The position numbers and the translations under genes are program-made. DNA of 64,000 nucleotides from CAYXDO01 sp964463485 (GTDB lineage Bacteria > Myxococcota > Kuafuiibacteriia > Kuafuiibacteriales > Kuafuiibacteriaceae): NCBI GenBank assembly GCA_964463485.1, contig CAYXDO010000001.1:133911-197910 (forward strand), read 5' to 3'. The notes beneath the pieces are model-generated. The model did not search any database and had not been told where the DNA came from. It saw only the letters and a program-made list of their open reading frames with translations. Of this stretch, positions 59,720 to 64,000 are shown piece by piece. Positions within the stretch are counted from its first letter, which is position 1. Each line of letters starts with the position of its first letter.

Positions 59720-60811
59720 TCAGCGAACGAAGAGTCTCCGTAGCCCGGTTCTGACGCAGTCGGCCACGCCCTTGATTCGACCCGAGCGCCGATCGAGGCG
59801 CCGAAGTCGATCGCCGCGATCGTGGTCCTTGCGCTTCTTGGCCTCGAGGAGCTCGCGGGAAGCCTGAATTCGCGCGGCGTCCCACTCCGCCGGAATCGGG
59901 CCGCTCGACACCAGGGTGCGAGCAAGGACCGCCTGGGCATGGGTAAGTTGTTCGGAACCCGCTTCACTCTGCTCGGGCCTGGGCGGAGCGTATACCTCGC
60001 GACGTTCCACTTCGACCCGAGCTGCGGATTCGATGGCGGCCAGCTCCCCGAGGAGCTCCACGCCGGTCGGAAAATCATGATCTCGCTCCAGGAGAATCGC
60101 CGGAGCCTCCACGCGGCGCGCGAGCTGCGTAACGAGCGTGAGGGCCGCACTCACGGGATGAGCATGAGTATCGTAATAGAGCGCTCCACGCTTCACGCCA
60201 CCTGCAACGTGCGCGTATGCGAGCCGCTCGAGCGGATATCGAGCGAACGCCTCGACCGCATCGAAGCCGTGGTTCACCGAGCTCGCGTAGAGGTTCGCGA
60301 GATCCAAGAGAAGCCACGCGCCCGTTCGATCCAGCACCTCCGAGATCAACTCGGGCTCCCCGAGCTCCGCACCCGGCCACTCGAACAACCCGGCGATATT
60401 CTCGAGCGCCACGGGCAGACCGACCCAGTCCTGGAGTCTCTTCACGTTGTCTACGAGGGCCCGAATCGAAGCCCTCGTCATGGGTACAGGCGTCAAGTGA
60501 CCAATCTCGACCCCGCCCGCACGACAGAAGGAAACGTGCTCGGACACCAAGGGTGAGCTCAACCGCGCCGCGAGCCGAGCCAGGCGCCGAGCGCGCGCTT
60601 CGTCCAGCGGCTCCGCGCTACCCAGCGAAAGACTCACGCCGTGGGGTAGGACCGAAATTCCGCGTTCCACCAAATCCAACAGCGCCTGCGGGATCCGCTC
60701 GGGGTCGATGGACTCGGCGACCACCTCCGTGAACGACCCAGTCCAGCGCTCCACCCATAAGGCAGTCTCTGGCCTCCACCCAAGCCCGACACCTTCTGGC
60801 CACCCGTTCAC
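59720..60811 (-). CDS. DUF692 / MNIO-family (multinuclear iron) oxidase-like protein
   Basis: 363 residues. TIM-barrel MNIO layout: H57 in PHGVS, E91 and H92 in SEHVSF, E137 and N138 in LENIAG, D170 and N173 in LLLDLANLY, H181, H201 in HVAGG, D214 and H216 in YYDTHAHP, E242 in LERDHDF. These match the iron-ligand pattern of MbnB/TglH-type enzymes that modify Cys in peptides. The ~100-residue C-terminal tail is extra and may be a fused partner. GTG 60811 has GGAGG 6 bases upstream and overlaps the Cys-tail protein stop (GTGA). Confidence 0.9.
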   Translation of the reverse strand: MNGWPEGVGLGWRPETALWVERWTGSFTEVVAESIDPERIPQALLDLVERGISVLPHGVSLSLGSAEPLDEARARRLARLAARLSSPLVSEHVSFCRAGGVEIGHLTPVPMTRASIRALVDNVKRLQDWVGLPVALENIAGLFEWPGAELGEPELISEVLDRTGAWLLLDLANLYASSVNHGFDAVEAFARYPLERLAYAHVAGGVKRGALYYDTHAHPVSAALTLVTQLARRVEAPAILLERDHDFPTGVELLGELAAIESAARVEVERREVYAPPRPEQSEAGSEQLTHAQAVLARTLVSSGPIPAEWDAARIQASRELLEAKKRKDHDRGDRLRRLDRRSGRIKGVADCVRTGLRRLFVR

Positions 60812-61671
60812 GAACAGCCTCCGCACCCACCTCCGCCACAGCCCCCGCAGCTCGAGCCCGAAGAGCAACTCGAAGACGCACAGCTCGACGTCGATCCTCC
60901 GTCGGACGTGATGGACCCTCTCAGGGAAGAGAACGCGCCCTCGTTTGGTATCGTGGCAACGCCGAAGAGTGCGACAGCCATCGCAACATCATGACCCACC
61001 AGCGACTGACTCGCTGTCTTCACCGTCAACTCGAGCGCCCGGCTCGAAGCTCGCAATCGTGCGATCGCGGATCGTCCCCTTTGAGTGATGATCTCCTTGG
61101 AAACGAACACCCACACACTCACGACGGTCAAGAGGAGCAACACCGCGAGAAAGAACACAGGCCTCCCGCGCGACAGACCGACGATCACCTTCGCGCCACC
61201 GAGACCGACGACTCCATACAGAGGAGCCGCGGCAAGGTATGAGTACCGTCGAGACCGAAGCAACCCTTCCGCGACGAGCTCCGACCGAAGCTCCGCTGCC
61301 CACGGCGCCAAGGTTCGCCGGAGATCCAACAACGTCCGCGTTCCCGTGCGCACGGCTTCGATCGCGATCGACTCTAGCCGGTGCGCTCCCTTCGGCGTGA
61401 TGAAACCGGCATCGACCAAAGTCACTCGGCTGGTCGAGTCGATTCGGATCGCCTTGTCCTGCACGAGCGACGACAACACCGACTGCACGACCAGACCTCG
61501 GCGCCCACTCAAATACGCGACCGAGTAGGGAGAAAGTCCTCGCACCTCGCGCGCGGACATCGTCACCCCGCGCCCCCGTGCCACACGCCGCAATACCACA
61601 GTCGCAATCATCCCGCAGACCAGGACCTTCAAATAGAGCGACAGAAACGCCGGACCCGCTAAGTCGAGCAT
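60808..61671 (-). CDS. TIGR04222-like membrane protein with Cys/Gly-rich tail
   Basis: 287 residues. N-terminal membrane helix (about 8-27), two more helices (about 150-195), a helical cytoplasmic part, and a C-terminal tail rich in Ser, Gly and Cys ending CGGCGGGGCGGCS, with about seven cysteines in the last 26 residues. Proteins of this type (TIGR04222) are known next to DUF692 genes; the Cys-rich tail is the natural candidate substrate. Its ATG overlaps the nucleotidyltransferase stop (ATGA), and its stop overlaps the MNIO start (GTGA). Confidence 0.85.
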   Translation of the reverse strand: MLDLAGPAFLSLYLKVLVCGMIATVVLRRVARGRGVTMSAREVRGLSPYSVAYLSGRRGLVVQSVLSSLVQDKAIRIDSTSRVTLVDAGFITPKGAHRLESIAIEAVRTGTRTLLDLRRTLAPWAAELRSELVAEGLLRSRRYSYLAAAPLYGVVGLGGAKVIVGLSRGRPVFFLAVLLLLTVVSVWVFVSKEIITQRGRSAIARLRASSRALELTVKTASQSLVGHDVAMAVALFGVATIPNEGAFSSLRGSITSDGGSTSSCASSSCSSGSSCGGCGGGGCGGCS

Positions 61672-62369
61672 CAGGCCTCCGGCCGGTCGATCAACGCGAT
61701 CGCCGCCGCCAAGGAGTCCATCAGCGACTTGGCGACCTCGATAGGTTCGCCCACACCGCTGACCGAGAACGCGAGCAAGGCCTCGAATCCGCCGCCCGCA
61801 CCTTGCAAGGCACTCACCGCTGCTGCGACGGTCTGGGCCCGGGTGGCGAGGGCGTCGACGGGCTGATTCCGGAGCTCCAGCCAGGCATCGAGCTCCGCCG
61901 TCATCGGCCCCAGGAGCTCCAGCAACGCGGCTCTCAACCCAAGGGGGTCACCTACCGAGAGAGCCACCTTCTTCCGCAACCGAACCAACGCGTTGCGCAA
62001 GCCCTGCTCCACCGCGATGCGAAGGTGCTCTCGGTCGAACTTCAACTCGGCGACAACATCGTCACCCGCGAGGACGGCATGCCGTCGCTGAATTTCTCGC
62101 ATTTTTTGAGCGAAGCAGTCCACCACACTCTGGATCTCGGCTCGCTCCAGAATCATCGGCTCGACTCTCAGCTCGCGAAATCCATCGCGGAGCACCGCGC
62201 CGATCTTCTCCAAAACTTCGGCGTTCGCAGAGTCGAGCACGATCAATAAGTTCGTGTCGCTCCCAGTCCGCCGTGGCTCCGACCTGACCGCGCTGCCGAA
62301 CTCGATCAACGACACGAGCCGCTCGGCGGCCACCTGCCGCAGCTCGACTATCCATTCTTCTAGGACCAC
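61671..62369 (-). CDS. nucleotidyltransferase-domain protein (variant active site)
   Basis: 232 residues. The N-terminal part has the pol-beta-type nucleotidyltransferase signature GSAVRSEPRRTGSDTNLLIV: Gly-Ser, then an Asp two residues before Asn (D-T-N instead of D-x-D). The usual second metal-binding Asp is replaced by Asn, so activity may be altered. The helical C-terminal half is unrecognised. First gene of the three-gene overlapping unit with the Cys-tail protein and MNIO. GTG start; GAGGA 12 bases upstream. Confidence 0.75.
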   Translation of the reverse strand: MVLEEWIVELRQVAAERLVSLIEFGSAVRSEPRRTGSDTNLLIVLDSANAEVLEKIGAVLRDGFRELRVEPMILERAEIQSVVDCFAQKMREIQRRHAVLAGDDVVAELKFDREHLRIAVEQGLRNALVRLRKKVALSVGDPLGLRAALLELLGPMTAELDAWLELRNQPVDALATRAQTVAAAVSALQGAGGGFEALLAFSVSGVGEPIEVAKSLMDSLAAAIALIDRPEA

Positions 62370-62439
62370 GGCGGCATCATGTCCTCAGACTCTGGGGCCG
62401 GCAACGCCAAAGAGTGAAACGGCATGCGGTGGTCGTGCT

Positions 62440-63081
62440 TCAAAGTGGCCGGGCCTCGAGCCATAGCTGCGGCGAGCCCACGACCAGCCACTGATCCACG
62501 TCGAGCAGCACTCTATCGTCCCCAATCACCACGCTCAGACGATCGCGATCGACCTCTCGAAACACGTGGGTCGGCAACTCAGGACCCAAGATCGGTCGTA
62601 CCTCGAGCTCCCGCCCGCGGTTGCCCAGCACGATCTCGATCTCCGCGTCGACGTCACCGTGGCTCTCTTCGATGCCGTCGCTCGCCGACGTCCTCGGCAC
62701 CGTTCCGCAGGCCCGCACGAACACCGCGACGAGCTCCACGTCCGCTGGCTCGGCGGGTAACGGCCTGAGCTCGAGCTCGATTCGAAGCTCGTCCGCAGAC
62801 CCGCACCCAGCCGTCGAGATCGTCCCGGTCACGACCGCCAACTGGACCTCGCGCTGTGAGGCTGGGGTAGTCACCCGAACGGACGCGCCAGAAGTCGACG
62901 GATCCGCGACCCAGATCGGCGCCCGCGTCTGCGGTTCAGGTAGGACTACCGCCGGAGGCTGCGTGTAAGGCGAAGGGTACGTCACGGAAGACCCAAGCGG
63001 CTCCACCGTGGCTCCGCACCCGGCGAGGAGCAACGTGGCGAGGGTGAGTTTGAGCGATGAGAGAGATGTTCGAGCTTTCAT
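62440..63081 (-). CDS. lipoprotein of unknown function
   Basis: 213 residues. Lipobox LAGC (Cys22) after a clear signal. A Pro-rich linker precedes a beta-rich domain (about 55-213) with one Cys pair (AGCGSADELRIELEL and VFVRACGT). No motif recognised. It is separated from the nucleotidyltransferase gene by 70 bases on the same strand; co-transcription with the MNIO unit is possible but not shown. Confidence 0.75.
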   Translation of the reverse strand: MKARTSLSSLKLTLATLLLAGCGATVEPLGSSVTYPSPYTQPPAVVLPEPQTRAPIWVADPSTSGASVRVTTPASQREVQLAVVTGTISTAGCGSADELRIELELRPLPAEPADVELVAVFVRACGTVPRTSASDGIEESHGDVDAEIEIVLGNRGRELEVRPILGPELPTHVFREVDRDRLSVVIGDDRVLLDVDQWLVVGSPQLWLEARPL

Positions 63082-63338
63082 GAGCGCGAGAGTGTGCGAG
63101 CCCCATCCGGCGGCTCAAGCTCATTCGCTCGAAAATCGTTCCACCAACGGGTCCTGCGAACCAAAAAATGAGCAACTCGTCAGACGAAACGAAAACCGGA
63201 CGTCCGACGCCCACGGAGCGATTTTCGAAGACGATTTCCGCAACGCACGCCGACCTTCGCCGAGCACGTACCTATTAGGCTGAGGTGAGGCGCCTTGCCT
63301 CCTCAACCGCGGTTGCCCAAGCGCAGAAAGGACAAGCC

Positions 63339-63674
63339 ATGCACTTCCGACTCCACGTTCTCGAAAACGCCCTGAGGGCTGTTACCTTGCTGAGACCGAT
63401 CGTGACGAAAATTCGAAAACACGACAAGAATCTCGCCGAAGAGCTTCGCGACGCAGCCAACTCTATGGTCCTCAACATCGGCGAGGCCGGCTACAGCGAT
63501 CCAGGCAATCAACGTGCGAGAATCTCCACCGCTTCCGGCTCAACGAACGAGTGTCGCACATCGCTCAAGCTGGCCCACGCGTGGGGCTACGCTGCCGAGG
63601 CGGAAACCACGGGCGCCGATACCGAGCTCGATCTCGTGGCGGCGAAGTTATTTCGGCTTCTAAATCCGCGCTGA
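63339..63674 (+). CDS. four-helix-bundle protein (S23/23S rRNA-intervening-sequence family)
   Basis: 111 residues. Four amphipathic helices with the family pattern: LRPIVTKIRKHDKNLAEELRDAANSMVLNIGEAGY, then ARISTASGSTNECRTSLKLAHAWGY and ALLF-like end. The conserved NIxEG position reads NIGEA. The family includes proteins from 23S rRNA intervening sequences and the DGR accessory protein Avd; neither an rRNA insertion nor a reverse transcriptase is visible here. AAAGGA supports ATG 63339. Directly upstream of a tandem repeat. Confidence 0.75.
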   Translation: MHFRLHVLENALRAVTLLRPIVTKIRKHDKNLAEELRDAANSMVLNIGEAGYSDPGNQRARISTASGSTNECRTSLKLAHAWGYAAEAETTGADTELDLVAAKLFRLLNPR

Positions 63675-63725
63675 CTCTGAGTCGGAATCCGACATCAGAA
63701 TCCGAACCGGACGCCAAGTCAGATC

Positions 63726-64000
63726 AGAGTCAGACATCCGAATCAGAGTCAAACATCCGAATCAGGGTCAGACATCCGAGTCAGACATCCGAGTCAGACA
63801 TCCGAGTCAGACATCCGAGTCCGACATCCGAGTCCGACATCCGAGTCCGACATCCGAGTCAGACATCCGAGTCAGACATCCGAGTCCGACATCCGAGTCA
63901 GACATCCGAGTCAGACATCCGAGTCTGACATCCGAGTCTGACATCCGAATCTGACATCCGAATCTGACATCCGAATCTGACATCCGAATCTGACATCCGA
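63726..64000. repeat. 13-bp tandem repeat (minisatellite), runs off the window
   Basis: About twenty units of GACATCCGAGTCA-like 13-mers. The first two units are stretched to 19 bp (GACATCCGAATCAGAGTCA type); then 13-bp units run without interruption to the window edge. Variant bases come in blocks: GAGTCAGA, then GAGTCCGA, then GAGTCTGA, then GAATCTGA. This suggests growth by local duplication. Stop codons arise in the T-variants in one forward frame, so a coding role is unlikely. Confidence 0.9.

Noticed and set aside
63339..63674. Diversity-generating retroelement accessory gene (Avd)
   Set aside because: Fold family fits, but no reverse transcriptase, template or variable repeat lies in the window; the 3' side is cut by the edge.
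63551..63928. Plus-strand open frame through the tandem repeat
   Set aside because: Repeat-derived low-complexity translation overlapping the four-helix-bundle gene; ends when the T-variant creates a stop.
63726..64000. CRISPR array
   Set aside because: Units are 13 bp and directly adjacent with no unique spacers; no cas genes.

Overview
The window is high-GC DNA packed with genes on both strands. It carries no rRNA, tRNA, phage or transposase gene. Several traits point to the Myxococcota, probably a Polyangiales/Sandaracinaceae-like lineage (inference): the gene order pilB-pilT-pilC-pilS, a MYXO-CTERM-type sorting signal, many lipoproteins with Asp/Ala/Gly-rich linkers and LVIVD or RCC1 propellers, ECF sigma factors paired with membrane partners, and a Ser/Thr kinase with an extracytoplasmic tail.

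Layout. 0-7.3 kb (+): one operon mixing glycan enzymes (an AGE-type epimerase and the debranching enzyme GlgX) with a complete partner-switching set: two STAS proteins, an RsbW-like ATPase and a cNMP/GAF/PP2C phosphatase. 7.4-16.5 kb: exported proteins, namely a TSP3-repeat protein, lipoproteins, a Cys-rich/LVIVD lipoprotein and a 14-repeat RCC1 lipoprotein. 16.6-16.85 kb (-): a small peptide with a double-glycine leader. 17-19.3 kb (-): an exported protein, an ECF sigma factor and a membrane partner. 19.4-22.2 kb (+): a zinc-ribbon protein coupled to a SelO-like protein. 22.2-31 kb (mainly -): GNAT, aminotransferase, TerC, RNase R and MutS2. 31-33.4 kb: TPR, cytochrome-like and VWA lipoproteins. 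33.5-40.6 kb (-): pilS, pilC, pilT, pilB and ribF. 40.7-46.4 kb (+): a giant pseudo-subtilase/FG-GAP/MYXO-CTERM/hydrolase fusion, a P-loop protein and GtrA. 46.4-53 kb: L,D-transpeptidase, TPR protein, methyltransferase-QueF, HemJ-like protein, aldo/keto reductase and a GTPase-like protein. 53-57.7 kb: a Ser/Thr kinase operon with a divergent mini-paralogue of the kinase tail, closed by a bidirectional terminator. 57.7-59.5 kb (-): a bacterial annexin-like protein behind a consensus sigma-54 promoter. 59.7-62.4 kb (-): an overlapping three-gene unit of nucleotidyltransferase, Cys/Gly-tailed TIGR04222-like membrane protein and DUF692/MNIO oxidase. 62.4-64 kb: a lipoprotein, a four-helix-bundle gene and a 13-bp minisatellite running off the edge.

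The strongest candidates for something new are the MNIO/Cys-tail/nucleotidyltransferase unit, the dead subtilase fused through a MYXO-CTERM to a lipoprotein-type hydrolase, the orphan double-glycine peptide, the annexin-like protein, and the partner-switching module interleaved with glycogen enzymes. Several genes (pilB, the 47.1 kb TPR gene, the 19.4 kb zinc-ribbon gene) have sigma-70-like promoters abutting the start codon, which suggests leaderless transcripts. Functions come from reading protein motifs by eye; no database search was run.
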